From Streptomyces sp. NRRL S-340 (GTDB lineage: Bacteria; Actinomycetota; Actinomycetes; Streptomycetales; Streptomycetaceae), in the NCBI RefSeq assembly GCF_000720185.1, contig NZ_JOIY01000020.1:1-64000 (forward strand): 64,000 nt of DNA. The letters are read 5' to 3'. How positions within the stretch are numbered: position 1 is the stretch's first letter; every line of letters starts with the position of its first letter. The notes under the pieces were generated by a model that worked only from the letters and a program-made list of their open reading frames with translations, was not told the DNA's origin and made no database searches. Shown one piece after another: positions 47,412 through 57,364 of the stretch. Made by a program: the position numbers and the translations under genes.

Positions 47412-48563
47412 TCAGCTCAGTGTGGTCAGTGCCGCCGCGTCGAACGGCTTCAGGTCCGCGGTGCGGCCGGTGAGCACCTTCGCCGCCCACTCGGGATCCT
47501 GGAGCAGCGCCCGGCCCACGGCGACCATGTCGAACTCTTCGCGCTCCATCCGGTCCAGCAGGTTGTCGATGCCGCCGACCGCGGCGCCCTCCCCCCGCAG
47601 GCCCCGGAGGAAGTCGCCGCCCTGGAGGCCGACCGAGCCGACGGTGACGACCGGCCTGCCGGTGAGTTTCTTCGTCCAGCCCGCCAGGTTGAGGTCGGAG
47701 CCCTCGAACTCGGGGAGCCAGTACCGGCGGGTGGAGGCGTGGAAGGCGTCCACCCCGGCCGCCGCCAGCGGGGCCAGGATCGCCTCCAGTTCCTGCGGCG
47801 TCCCGGCGAGCCGGGCGTCGTAGGCGTCCTGCTTCCACTGCGAGTAGCGGAAGAGGACCGGGAAGGAGGGCGAGACGGCCGCGCGGACCGCCTCGACGAC
47901 CTCCGCCGCGAACTTGGTCCGGGCCACCGGATCACCGCCGTAGGCGTCCGTACGGCGGTTGGTGCCGGCCCACAGGAACTGGTCCAGCAGGTAGCCGTGG
48001 GCGCCGTGGATCTCCACCCCGTCGAAGCCGAGGCGCTGCGCCGCGCCCGCCGCCTCGGCGAAGGCCCCGATGACGTCGTCCAGGTCGGTCCGCGTCATCG
48101 CCCGGCCGCCCTCGGTGCCGTCCGGACGCAGCCCGGACGGGCCGACCGGGGGCGCGTCCGGGAAGGGCGGCCGTCCCTCCCGGCGGACCATGCCGATGTG
48201 CCACAGCTGGGGGACGATCGCGCCGCCCTCCGCGTGCACGGCCCCGGCGACCTTCTCCCAGGCCGCGAGCTGCTCCTCCCCGTGGAAGCGCGGCACCCTG
48301 CTGCTCTCCCCCGCCGAGGGGTGCCCGACGTACGTGCCCTCGGTGACGATGAGGCCCACCCCGGCGGCGGCCCGGCGGGCGTAGTAGGAGCGCACGTCCT
48401 CGCCCGGGACACCGCCCGGCGAGAACCGGCGGGTCATCGGGGCCATGACTATCCGGTTGGGGACGGTCAGGCCGTTCAGGGTGACGGGACGGGAGAGGAC
48501 GCGGGCCGCCCGGGAGGCGGACTCCGGTCCGGGGACGGGGCCGGGGGTGGTGGTGACGGTCAT
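47412..48563 (-). CDS. old yellow enzyme family NADH:flavin oxidoreductase
   Basis: The 383-residue FMN enzyme has LNGLTVPNRIVMAPMTRRFS at the N-terminus, the QLWHIGM block, catalytic-pair-type residues in GVEIHGAHGYLLDQFLW, and the tail FDMVAVGRALLQDPEW. It reduces activated C=C bonds and is often induced by electrophiles. The ATG at 48563 has GAGGAG eight bases upstream. Overlapping TetR-like dyads lie 40 bases further upstream, implying ligand-induced expression. Confidence 0.92.
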   Translation of the reverse strand: MTVTTTPGPVPGPESASRAARVLSRPVTLNGLTVPNRIVMAPMTRRFSPGGVPGEDVRSYYARRAAAGVGLIVTEGTYVGHPSAGESSRVPRFHGEEQLAAWEKVAGAVHAEGGAIVPQLWHIGMVRREGRPPFPDAPPVGPSGLRPDGTEGGRAMTRTDLDDVIGAFAEAAGAAQRLGFDGVEIHGAHGYLLDQFLWAGTNRRTDAYGGDPVARTKFAAEVVEAVRAAVSPSFPVLFRYSQWKQDAYDARLAGTPQELEAILAPLAAAGVDAFHASTRRYWLPEFEGSDLNLAGWTKKLTGRPVVTVGSVGLQGGDFLRGLRGEGAAVGGIDNLLDRMEREEFDMVAVGRALLQDPEWAAKVLTGRTADLKPFDAAALTTLS

Positions 48564-48603
48564 ACGGGGGGCTCCTCGGAAGGACGGTGAAGACCTGCCG
48601 GCT

Positions 48604-48637
48604 GCATACCGGGCGGTATGCATACCGAATGGTATGT
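48604..48637 (-). promoter_or_regulatory. two overlapping GCATACC/GGTATGC dyads (TetR-type operator)
   Basis: GCATACCG and CGGTATGC (48604-48611 and 48614-48621) form a perfect 8-base dyad with a two-base centre. A second, weaker dyad (48620-48637) shares two bases with it, so three GCATACC-type half-sites occur in phase. The form is that of TetR operators that bind two dimers. No TetR gene is adjacent. Confidence 0.6.
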
Positions 48638-48687
48638 GAAAGAGCCACCGCCTCCGTCTTCCGGGCGGGGTGCCGCCCCGGACACGC

Positions 48688-48729
48688 CCGAGGGCGGCAC
48701 CCCCTGTCTCCAGGGAGTGCCGCCCTCGG
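48688..48729 (-). terminator. groEL terminator
   Basis: A stem of about 19 pairs (left arm 48688-48706, right arm 48711-48729) with one wobble and a four-base TCTC loop lies 27 bases after the groEL stop on the minus strand. Confidence 0.8.
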
Positions 48730-48755
48730 CAAGGACGAGCCTGATCCGCGCGGGA

Positions 48756-50486
<1,731 letters not shown>

Positions 50487-50505
50487 TCACCGACCCGGTC
50501 CTTCG

Positions 50506-50532
50506 TTGTCACTCTCACCTTCAGAGTGCTAA
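50506..50532 (-). promoter_or_regulatory. CIRCE element, proximal to groEL
   Basis: TTGTCACTC, nine bases, GAGTGCTAA: the HrcA operator with one perfect arm and one arm differing from TTAGCACTC at two positions. It lies just downstream of the predicted transcription start, so bound HrcA would block early elongation. Confidence 0.85.
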
Positions 50533-50537
50533 CGCAA

Positions 50538-50566
50538 TGATTAGCACTCGGCATGGTCGAGTGCAA
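50538..50566 (-). promoter_or_regulatory. groEL promoter
   Basis: On the minus strand TTGCAC and TAATCA are spaced by 17 bases, a good housekeeping-sigma promoter. Both hexamers lie inside the distal CIRCE element. The predicted start near 50531 leaves a leader of about 150 bases. Confidence 0.7.
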
Positions 50567-50567
50567 G
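50541..50567 (-). promoter_or_regulatory. CIRCE element, distal, over the promoter
   Basis: TTAGCACTC, nine bases, GAGTGCAAG: the left arm is perfect and the right arm differs from GAGTGCTAA at two positions, which are used by the -35 hexamer. Eight bases separate it from the proximal element. Confidence 0.85.
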
Positions 50568-50647
50568 CGCCTGCGGGGTGTACCTGTACCGGATCAGCCG
50601 GGGGCGAACGGGGACCGCGCCGGGCGGGCGCCGGGCGGGCGGGGACG

Positions 50648-50689
50648 CGCGAAGGGCCCACACCCCCGTGGAGGTGCGGGCCCTTCGCG
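50648..50689 (-). terminator. terminator after the cold-shock gene
   Basis: A 17-base-pair stem with one mismatch (left arm 50648-50664, right arm 50673-50689) and an eight-base loop begins 11 bases after the cold-shock stop codon. It isolates that gene from groEL. Confidence 0.82.
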
Positions 50690-50699
50690 TGACGTACGT

Positions 50700-50903
50700 T
50701 CAGGCGGTGACGCGAACCATGTCGGCCTGCGGGCCCTTCTGGCCCTGCGAGATCTCGAACTCGACCCGCTGGCCCTCTTCCAGCGTGCGGTAGCCGTCCA
50801 TCTGGATCGCGCTGTAGTGGACGAAGACGTCCGCACCACCGTCGACCGCGATGAAGCCGTACCCCTTCTCCGCGTTGAACCACTTGACGGTGCCCTGAGC
50901 CAT
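50700..50903 (-). CDS. cold-shock protein, CspA family
   Basis: The 67-residue nucleic-acid chaperone has RNP1 in [15 protein letters not shown] and RNP2 in DVFVHYSAI. It binds single-stranded RNA. The ATG at 50903 is preceded by GGGGAG at seven bases; an upstream in-frame start at 50933 is not needed. It lies next to groEL, as in other streptomycetes. The leader holds a short perfect hairpin at 50935-50953 (GATCCGC/GCGGATC) and may be long. Confidence 0.93.
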   Translation of the reverse strand: MAQGTVKWFNAEKGYGFIAVDGGADVFVHYSAIQMDGYRTLEEGQRVEFEISQGQKGPQADMVRVTA

Positions 50904-51334
50904 GCCTAACTCCCCTATTACTGGCCCTTGCACAGATCCGCACTTCGCGGATCCGGGTCAGACCTCACCCCCCGTGGATCGGGGGCGTGCGCCGGAACGC
51001 GTCGACCGCGGCTGAATGTATCTGTCCAACTGCCGTCTGCAACAGGTCAATCGGACGAGAATTCCGGGCGGGAGCGTTCCGGAATGTGCCGAGAATTCAG
51101 TCGATCTCAGGGCAAGTCGGGCCCCACAAAGTAAGACAAATGCCGCAGAATACCCGCGCATTTTGGCTGCTTCTCATCGGCGGGCGGCAGGAATCAACAG
51201 GCGCTCATCCCGAAGATCAGGGGCGCGTTCCCCAACTCTACCGCGCTCAATCACATGGAATTGCCCCCTCCGCTTCTCTCGCGGAGGGGGCAATTCACGG
51301 CACGCTCGGTGATCGCCATTACCTACGGTAATGG
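50904..51334 (-). other. intergenic region holding the cold-shock promoter and leader
   Basis: Between the cold-shock start and the sulfur-carrier stop there are about 430 bases with no open frame of note. The segment 51010-51200 is richer in A/T than its surroundings and probably contains the cold-shock promoter (a TTGACC hexamer occurs on the minus strand near 51050), but I cannot fix the -10. The other element is the terminator at 51258-51296. Confidence 0.5.
51258..51296 (-). terminator. strong terminator after the thrC-cysO operon
   Basis: A perfect 16-base-pair stem (arms 51258-51273 and 51281-51296) with a seven-base loop lies 39 bases after the last stop codon. Confidence 0.85.
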
Positions 51335-51610
51335 TCAGCCGCCGGCGACCGCCGGGATGATCGAGACGCCGGCGCCGTCCGGGGTCGCCGTCTGCAGGCC
51401 CTGCTCGAAACGCACGTCGTCGTCGTTGACGTAGACGTTGACGAAGCGGCGCAGCCTGCCCTGGTCGTCCAGGACGCGTGCGGCGATGCCCGTGTGGTTC
51501 TTCTCCAGGTCGGAGATGACATCGGCGAGCGTGGCGCCCTCGGCGCTCACCTCGGCCTGTCCGCCGGTGTAGGTGCGCAGGATGGTGGGGATGCGAACGG
51601 TCACGCTCAT
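51335..51610 (-). CDS. CysO/MoaD-like ubiquitin-fold sulfur carrier protein
   Basis: The 91-residue protein closely resembles mycobacterial CysO: VTVRIPTILRTYTGGQ at the start, RRFVNVYVNDDDVRF in the middle, and the essential C-terminal Gly-Gly in SIIPAVAGG. Such carriers are charged as a C-terminal thiocarboxylate and hand sulfur to a PLP enzyme. Its ATG overlaps the stop of the threonine synthase-like gene as ATGA, so the two are translated together under one SAM riboswitch. No CysM or Mec-type protease gene is adjacent. It is the likely sulfur donor for the upstream enzyme. Confidence 0.88.
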   Translation of the reverse strand: MSVTVRIPTILRTYTGGQAEVSAEGATLADVISDLEKNHTGIAARVLDDQGRLRRFVNVYVNDDDVRFEQGLQTATPDGAGVSIIPAVAGG

Positions 51611-52899
51611 GATGCGAGGCCAGCCTCTCGGAAGGAGTCCAGGGTCGGGCGGATGGTGGCGGTCAGACCGGTGCCGGCCACCGCGTCCAGGGTCTTCAGG
51701 CCGTCACCCGTGTTCAGGACGACGGTGGTCTTCGCCGGGTCGAGGACGCCGGCCTCGATCAGCTTCTTCGTGACACCGACCGTCACACCGCCCGCGGTCT
51801 CCGCGAAGATCCCCTCGGTGCGGGCGAGCAGCTTGATCGCGTCGACGATCTGCGCGTCCGTCACATCCTCCACCGCTCCGCCGGTGCGGCGCGCGATGTC
51901 CAGCACGTACGGCCCGTCGGCGGGGTTGCCGATGGCGAGGGACTTGGCGATGGTGTCCGGCTTCTGCGGCCGGACGACGTCGTGCCCGGCCTTGAAGGCG
52001 GTGGACACCGGCGAGCAGCCCTCGGCCTGCGCACCGAAGATCTTGTAGGGCTTGTCCTCGACCAGCCCGAGCGCGATCAGCTCGCGCAGGCCCTTGTCGA
52101 CCTTGGTGAGCTGCGAGCCGGAGGCGATCGGGACGACGATCTGGTCCGGCAGCCGCCAGCCGAGCTGCTCGCAGATCTCGTACGCCAGCGTCTTGGAGCC
52201 CTCGGCGTAGTACGGCCGCAGGTTGACGTTGACGAAGCCCCAGCCCTCGCCGGCCGGGTCGCCGATCAGCTCGGAGCAGAAACGGTTCACGTCGTCGTAG
52301 TTGCCCTCGATGCCGACGAGCTCGCCGCCGTAGATCGCGGCCATGACGACCTTGCCCTGCTCCAGGTCGTGCGGGATGAACACGCACGAGCGCAGGCCGG
52401 CGCGGGCGGCGGCGGCGCCGACGGCGCCGGCCAGGTTGCCGGTGGAGGAGCAGGACAGGGTGGTGAAGCCGAAGGCGCGGGCGGCCTCCAGGGCCTGGGC
52501 GACGACGCGGTCCTTGAAGGAGTGCGTCGGGTTGCCGGAGTCGTCCTTGACGAAGAGCCTGCCGGCGTCGACGCCGAGTTCGGCGGCGAGGTGGTCCGCC
52601 TGGACGAGCTTGGTCCAGCCGGGGTTGAGGTTCGGCTTGCCGGCCACGTCGGCGGGGACGGGCAGCAGCGGGGCGTAGCGCCAGATGTTCGCGGGACCGG
52701 CCTCGATCCTCTTGCGCAGTTCCTCGGTGTCGTAGCCCGAGAAGTCGTAGGCGATCTCCAGCGGGCCGAAACACTCCTCGCAGGCGAAGACCGGGCCCAG
52801 CGGCACGCGGTGACCGCACTCGCGGCAGCTGAGCGCGGCGGCGGGGCCGAGATCGACGGAGGGGGTGTCGGTGCTGGTGGCAACTGTCTGCACAGCCAT
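51607..52899 (-). CDS. thrC: threonine synthase-family PLP enzyme, possibly an O-phosphohomoserine-dependent homocysteine synthase
   Basis: The 430-residue fold-type II PLP enzyme has an N-terminal zinc ribbon (CRECGHRVPLGPVFACEECF), the PLP lysine in PTHSFKDRVV (Lys129), and the STGNLAGAVGAAAARAG phosphate-binding region. By family it acts on O-phosphohomoserine. Two facts argue against simple threonine synthesis: the leader is a SAM-I riboswitch, which senses methionine supply, and the next gene, coupled by ATGA, is a sulfur carrier. The usual hom-thrC-thrB cluster is not here, so this would be a second copy. Start ATG at 52899 follows GAGGAG. Annotation pipelines would call it thrC. Confidence 0.85.
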   Translation of the reverse strand: MAVQTVATSTDTPSVDLGPAAALSCRECGHRVPLGPVFACEECFGPLEIAYDFSGYDTEELRKRIEAGPANIWRYAPLLPVPADVAGKPNLNPGWTKLVQADHLAAELGVDAGRLFVKDDSGNPTHSFKDRVVAQALEAARAFGFTTLSCSSTGNLAGAVGAAAARAGLRSCVFIPHDLEQGKVVMAAIYGGELVGIEGNYDDVNRFCSELIGDPAGEGWGFVNVNLRPYYAEGSKTLAYEICEQLGWRLPDQIVVPIASGSQLTKVDKGLRELIALGLVEDKPYKIFGAQAEGCSPVSTAFKAGHDVVRPQKPDTIAKSLAIGNPADGPYVLDIARRTGGAVEDVTDAQIVDAIKLLARTEGIFAETAGGVTVGVTKKLIEAGVLDPAKTTVVLNTGDGLKTLDAVAGTGLTATIRPTLDSFREAGLAS

Positions 52900-52934
52900 G
52901 GAGGCGAGGCCCTTTCTCCTCATCTTCCTCACGA

Positions 52935-53090
52935 CGCATCTCGCCGTGAGACGGATTTGGCACCTTCCCTAGCCGGGAGCCCCGCGGTGGCGAGCGGACG
53001 GCTGACGTACAGCGATCCGTCGGTACGAGACCGGCTGGAGGGTTGCCGGGGCTTCATCGGGCCGTGTCCCTCTGCCCCTCTGGATGAGCG
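52935..53090 (-). ncRNA. SAM-I (S-box) riboswitch
   Basis: On the minus strand the leader of the thrC-like gene carries the S-box core in order: CTCATCCAGAG (K-turn start), GAGGGACACGGCCCGATGAA, GCCCCGGCAACC, a variable arm, then GGTGCCAAATCC and a closing GATG that pairs with the 5' CATC. Binding of S-adenosylmethionine should lower expression. The aptamer ends 35 bases before the start codon. The expression platform includes GAGG and GGCCTC segments around the ribosome site, which suggests control of translation start. The rest of the gap (53091-53307) should hold both divergent promoters. Confidence 0.85.
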
Positions 53091-53307
53091 GTATTCGGTT
53101 GTGGTCCTGCTGTTGTGTCCTGCTGCGCGATCACGCGCCGGCAGGTCGCGGCGACCCCGGCATGCGAGCGTCGTCCGCGTTGTTCAAGACTGTAACCGAC
53201 GGCCAGGACAGGGCGAGACGGTCGTCCGAACCGCGAGACAGGTCACACGATGATGTGATCCGGGCCGGGCAGCGGGCCGCAGCGATCCGAGTGAGGAGTC
53301 ACCGACC

Positions 53308-54252
53308 GTGCTGGAAGAAGTCGAGCGCTGGCTGAGGACACGGTCCTGGTCCGCCGCCGATCGGCCGCTCGACGGCGTGCTGGCCGCCAAACGCGCGAGC
53401 GGCTCCTCGGTCAGCGTCGTGCTGCCCGCGCTGAACGAGGAGGAGACGGTCGGCGACATCGTCTCCGTGATCCGCCGCGATCTGATGGCGCGGGCCCCGC
53501 TGGTCGACGAACTCGTCGTGGTCGACTCCGGCTCCACCGACCGGACCTCGGCGGTGGCCGCCGCGGCGGGCGCCCGGGTGGTGCACCGTGACACGATCCT
53601 CCCCCGCATCCCCGCGGTGCCCGGCAAGGGCGAGGTGCTGTGGCGCTCGCTGCTGGTGACCCGCGGGGACGTCGTCTGCTTCGTCGACGCCGACCTGCGG
53701 GAGTTCTCCGCCGGCTTCGTCACCGGCATCGTCGGGCCGCTGCTCACCGATCCGGAGGTGCAGCTGGTCAAGGCGATGTACGACCGCCCCCTGGGCACCG
53801 CCGCCGGGCAGGGCGGCCGGGTCACGGAGCTGATGGCCCGGCCGCTGCTCAACATGCACTGGCCGCAGCTGGCCGGATTCGTGCAGCCGCTCGGCGGTGA
53901 GTACGCGGCCCGCCGCTCGCTGCTGGAGCAACTGCCGTTCCCCGTCGGTTACGGCGTCGAGCTGGGCATGCTCGTCGACGCGCTGCACCTGGTCGGCCTG
54001 GACGCGCTCGCCCAGGTGGACGTGGGCGAGCGCATCCACCGCCACCAGGACGGGCAGGCGCTCGGCCGGATGTCCGCCGCGATCTACCGCACGGCCCAGC
54101 TCCGCCTGGCCCGCGGCCACCTGCTCCGCCCCTCGCTCACGCAGTTCGAGCGGGGCGCGGACGGCTTCGAGCCGCGTACGTACTCGGTGGACACCGAGGA
54201 ACGCCCCCCGATGACGGAGATCGCGGAGTACGCGGCCCGCCGGGTGGCCTGA
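53308..54252 (+). CDS. gpgS: glucosyl-3-phosphoglycerate synthase
   Basis: The 314-residue GT-A glycosyltransferase (GT81) joins glucose from a nucleotide sugar to 3-phosphoglycerate. Visible motifs are VVLPALNEEETVGDIV at the nucleotide fold, the metal site in VCFVDADLREFS, and GGEYAARRSLLEQLPFPVGYG. The start is GTG at 53308, with GAGGAG about 11 bases upstream. In mycobacteria the product leads to methylglucose lipopolysaccharides; in streptomycetes it may act as a solute. It is divergent from the riboswitch operon. Confidence 0.9.
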   Translation: MLEEVERWLRTRSWSAADRPLDGVLAAKRASGSSVSVVLPALNEEETVGDIVSVIRRDLMARAPLVDELVVVDSGSTDRTSAVAAAAGARVVHRDTILPRIPAVPGKGEVLWRSLLVTRGDVVCFVDADLREFSAGFVTGIVGPLLTDPEVQLVKAMYDRPLGTAAGQGGRVTELMARPLLNMHWPQLAGFVQPLGGEYAARRSLLEQLPFPVGYGVELGMLVDALHLVGLDALAQVDVGERIHRHQDGQALGRMSAAIYRTAQLRLARGHLLRPSLTQFERGADGFEPRTYSVDTEERPPMTEIAEYAARRVA

Positions 54253-54620
54253 CCCGAGGCGGGGCCGCGGGGTCCATCGCCAGCACCCGGTGCGGTCCGC
54301 CGGCCGGGTGACCTGAACCCGCACCCGGCCGCCGGAGGGGCCGGGACCCGGTGCGCGCGGCCGTGCGGCGATGACCGGTACCTGGCGCGCGCCGCCGGGC
54401 CGGCGGCCGGTACCTGGCGCGCGCCGCCGGGCGGCCGGCCCCAACCTGCACCGGCGCCCCGGAACGGGTGGCCCGGCCGGAAGCGGCCGCGGGACGGTGT
54501 CCGGGCCCTGGCGCGGGCCGCCGCGCGGGTGACCGGGCCCGGGTGCGGGCCGCCGCCGGACGGGTGGCCGGGACCGGACCCGCGGCGGGGGCGGGCCGCC
54601 GCCGCGTACGTTTGAGCGTT
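54253..54620 (+). repeat. low-complexity G+C island
   Basis: This region of about 370 bases has no gene between gpgS and otsA. A 25-base unit beginning CCGGTACCTGGCGCGCGCCG occurs at 54375 and 54407, and GGGCCGCC and CGGGTGACC units recur. The last 30 bases before 54646 should contain the otsA ribosome site (GAGG). Confidence 0.68.
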
Positions 54621-54645
54621 CGAGAGCCGGGCTAGGTTGAGGACC

Positions 54646-56079
54646 ATGGCTGCAACGCACGGTGCCGAAGTGCTGGTCGCGTCCAATCGCGGACCGGTTT
54701 CGTACGAGCTGCGCGAGGACGGCTCCCTGCACGCGAAACGCGGCGGCGGCGGGCTGGTCTCCGGTCTCTCCGCGATCGGCCCGGACGCGGGCGCGGTCTG
54801 GGTGTGCGCCGCGCTCGGCGACGCCGACCGGGAGGCCGTACGGCGCTTCGAGGACGGCCGGCGGCTGCCGGCCGAGGACACCGGCGGCCAGCGGGTCCGG
54901 ATGCTCGACATCGCCCCGGACGTCTTCTCCGACGCCTACAACGGCATCGCCAACTCGGTGCTGTGGTTCGTCCACCACATGCTCTACCAGACCCCGCTGG
55001 AGCCCGTCTTCGACGCGGAGTTCCGGCGCCAGTGGGCCTCGTACGAGGCCTACAACCGGGCGTTCGCCGAGGCGCTGGCCGAGGAGGCCGCCGAGGGCGC
55101 GGCCGTGCTCGTGCAGGACTACCACCTCACGCTGGTCCCGGGCATGCTGCGCGATTTCCGGCCGGATCTGCGGATCGGGCACTTCTCGCACACGCCGTGG
55201 GCGCCCGTGGACTACTTCCGGATGCTCCCCGACGACATCGCCGGGCAGGTGCTGCGCGGCATGCTGGGCGCGGACCGGCTCGGCTTCCTCACCCAGCGGT
55301 GGGCGGACGCCTTCGCGCAGTGCTGCGAGACGCTGGCCGGCGGGCTCGGCGGCACCCGCGTCGGGGTGCACGGGCTGGGCGCGGACGCGGAGTTCCTGCG
55401 CGAGCGCTCGCACCGGGCCGACGTCAAGGAGCGGATGGCGGCGCTGCGCGAGGAGATCGGCGCCGCCCCGGACGGCGGGGCCCGCCGGACGATCGTCCGG
55501 GTGGACCGCACCGAGCTGTCGAAGAACATCGTGCGCGGGCTGCTGGCGTACCGGCAGCTGCTCCAGGACCGCCCCGAGTGGCGCGAACGGGTGGTGCACG
55601 TCGCCTTCGCCTACCCCTCACGGCAGGACCTCGCCGTCTACCGGGAGTACACGGCCGAGGTGCGGCGGCTGGCGGAGGAGATCAACGAGCGGTTCGGCAC
55701 GCCCGGGTGGACGCCGGTCGTCCTGCACGTCAAGGACGACTTCGCCCGCTCGCTGGCGGCCTACCGGATCGCGGACGTGGCGCTGGTCAACCCCATCCGG
55801 GACGGAATGAACCTGGTCGCCAAGGAGGTACCGGTGATCTCCGACTCGGGGTGCGCGCTGGTGCTGTCGCGGGAGGCGGGCGCGTACGCCGAGCTGGGCG
55901 AGGACGCGCTGGTGGTGAACCCGTACGACGTGGCGGGCACGGCGGCGGCGCTGCACGAGGCGCTGAGCATGCCCGGCACGGAGCGGTCCGAGCGGACGGG
56001 CCGCCTGGCCGCGGCGGCCACCGCGCTCCCGCCGGCCCAGTGGTTCCTGGACCAGCTGCACGAGCTGAACGCGGGCTGA
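54646..56079 (+). CDS. otsA: trehalose-6-phosphate synthase
   Basis: OtsA joins a nucleotide-activated glucose to glucose 6-phosphate. The 477-residue GT20 enzyme has VASNRGPVSYE at the N-terminus, VQDYHLTLVPGMLRDF, SHTPWAPVDYFRML and the catalytic block NPIRDGMNLVAKE. The ATG at 54646 is preceded by GAGG. It converges on otsB with 43 bases between the stops, an uncommon layout since the pair is usually collinear. Trehalose made here protects spores and stressed mycelium. Confidence 0.95.
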   Translation: MAATHGAEVLVASNRGPVSYELREDGSLHAKRGGGGLVSGLSAIGPDAGAVWVCAALGDADREAVRRFEDGRRLPAEDTGGQRVRMLDIAPDVFSDAYNGIANSVLWFVHHMLYQTPLEPVFDAEFRRQWASYEAYNRAFAEALAEEAAEGAAVLVQDYHLTLVPGMLRDFRPDLRIGHFSHTPWAPVDYFRMLPDDIAGQVLRGMLGADRLGFLTQRWADAFAQCCETLAGGLGGTRVGVHGLGADAEFLRERSHRADVKERMAALREEIGAAPDGGARRTIVRVDRTELSKNIVRGLLAYRQLLQDRPEWRERVVHVAFAYPSRQDLAVYREYTAEVRRLAEEINERFGTPGWTPVVLHVKDDFARSLAAYRIADVALVNPIRDGMNLVAKEVPVISDSGCALVLSREAGAYAELGEDALVVNPYDVAGTAAALHEALSMPGTERSERTGRLAAAATALPPAQWFLDQLHELNAG

Positions 56080-56122
56080 CCCGGTCCTCCACCGCCCCGG
56101 GCGCCCGCGCCGGCCCCGGGGC

Positions 56123-56992
56123 TCAGGCGTGCGCCGCCAGGGCACCGAGGAGTTCCACCACTCCCGCCGGGCCCGGGACCACCAGGTCGGCCCGCTCGGA
56201 CAGTTCGGTCACCTCCGCGCTGCCGCTGCACACCAGGACGCCCGGCAGGCCGTCGGAGCGGAGCTTCTCCACGGCGGTGAAGGCGGGCAGGTCGCCGAGG
56301 TCGTCCCCGGCGTAGAGGACGGAGCCCGCGCCGAGGCCGCGGACGAGGTCCAGGAGGGCGACGCCCTTGTCCATGCCCGGCGGGCGCAGTTCGAGGACCA
56401 TCCGGCCGGGTTCGACGATCAGCCCGTGGCGGGCGGCCAGGTCGGCGAGGGGCCCGCGCAGGGCGTCGAAGGCGGCCTGGGGGTCCTCGGCGCGCCGGGT
56501 GTGCACGGCCAGGGAGCGGCCCTTCTCCTCGATCCAGGTGCCCCGCCAGGCACCGATCCGGTCCAGGAAGCCGGGCAGCTCGGCGCGGACGGCGGCGACG
56601 CCGGGGTGCGGGGCCGGGGCGGTGACGGTGCCGGTGGCCGCGTCCCAGCGTTCGGCGCCGTAGTGGCCGAGGACGACGAGGTGGTCCAGGCCGGGGACGC
56701 CGGCGAAGCCGCCGTGCCGCACCGCCACCCCGGCGGGGCGGCCGGTGACCACCACCACGGCGGCCACCTTCGGGGCGAGCGCGGCCAGGGCGGGCACCGC
56801 GCCCGGGTGCGCCCTGGCCTGGTCCGGGTCGGGCACGATCGGTGCGAGCGTGCCGTCGAAGTCGAGCGCGATCACCGCGCGCTCCGGCCGCGCGAGCAGT
56901 GCGGCGAGCCCGTCCCGTCCGGCCCGCGTGGCGGGCGTCGGCAGGGCGGGGGCGTCGGGGGCGGGGTTGGTCGAGTCGGTGTCGTGGCCCAT
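56123..56992 (-). CDS. otsB: trehalose-6-phosphate phosphatase
   Basis: OtsB removes the phosphate from trehalose 6-phosphate. The 289-residue HAD-family enzyme has motif I in VIALDFDGTLAPIVPDPD, motif II at VVVVTGRPAG, the cap residues GHYGAERWD and WIEEKGRSLAVHTR, and motif III/IV at VLYAGDDLGDLPAF. It lies opposite and next to otsA. Confidence 0.94.
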   Translation of the reverse strand: MGHDTDSTNPAPDAPALPTPATRAGRDGLAALLARPERAVIALDFDGTLAPIVPDPDQARAHPGAVPALAALAPKVAAVVVVTGRPAGVAVRHGGFAGVPGLDHLVVLGHYGAERWDAATGTVTAPAPHPGVAAVRAELPGFLDRIGAWRGTWIEEKGRSLAVHTRRAEDPQAAFDALRGPLADLAARHGLIVEPGRMVLELRPPGMDKGVALLDLVRGLGAGSVLYAGDDLGDLPAFTAVEKLRSDGLPGVLVCSGSAEVTELSERADLVVPGPAGVVELLGALAAHA

Positions 56993-57045
56993 ACGCCGAA
57001 CCTATCCACACACGGCCGGGCCCACTCCTCGGCGGCGGCCGCGGC

Positions 57046-57306
57046 TCAGCGCTCGGACCGCCGCGCCTGACGCACGCGGCGCAGCCGGTTGACGGTCACC
57101 GGGTCGTGCGCCAGGGCGCGCGTGTCGTCGAGCAGGGCGTTGAGGAGCTGGTAGTAGCGGACGGGGGAGAGCCCGAGTTCCTCGCGTATCGCGCGCTCCT
57201 TCAGGCCGGGGCCGGTGAAGCCGCGGCGCTCCAGGGCGAGGATCTCCCGCTCCCGCAGCCCGAGACCCGGCTCCCGCTCGCCGCCCGCGTCGTCGTCCAC
57301 GTCCAT
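57046..57306 (-). CDS. DUF3263 protein
   Basis: The 86-residue basic protein matches DUF3263 (LREREILALERRGF, LKERAIREELGLSPVRYYQL, LLDDTRALAHDPVTVNRLRR). The middle is a likely helix-turn-helix, so a DNA-binding role is plausible. It precedes otsB by 53 bases on the same strand. Its upstream neighbour on that strand is the solute-binding protein gene, 58 bases away. Confidence 0.88.
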   Translation of the reverse strand: MDVDDDAGGEREPGLGLREREILALERRGFTGPGLKERAIREELGLSPVRYYQLLNALLDDTRALAHDPVTVNRLRRVRQARRSER

Positions 57307-57364
57307 ACGGGCACGGTAACCCCGGCCACCGACAACGCGCCGGGCGGAGCCGGCTCCGCCCGGC

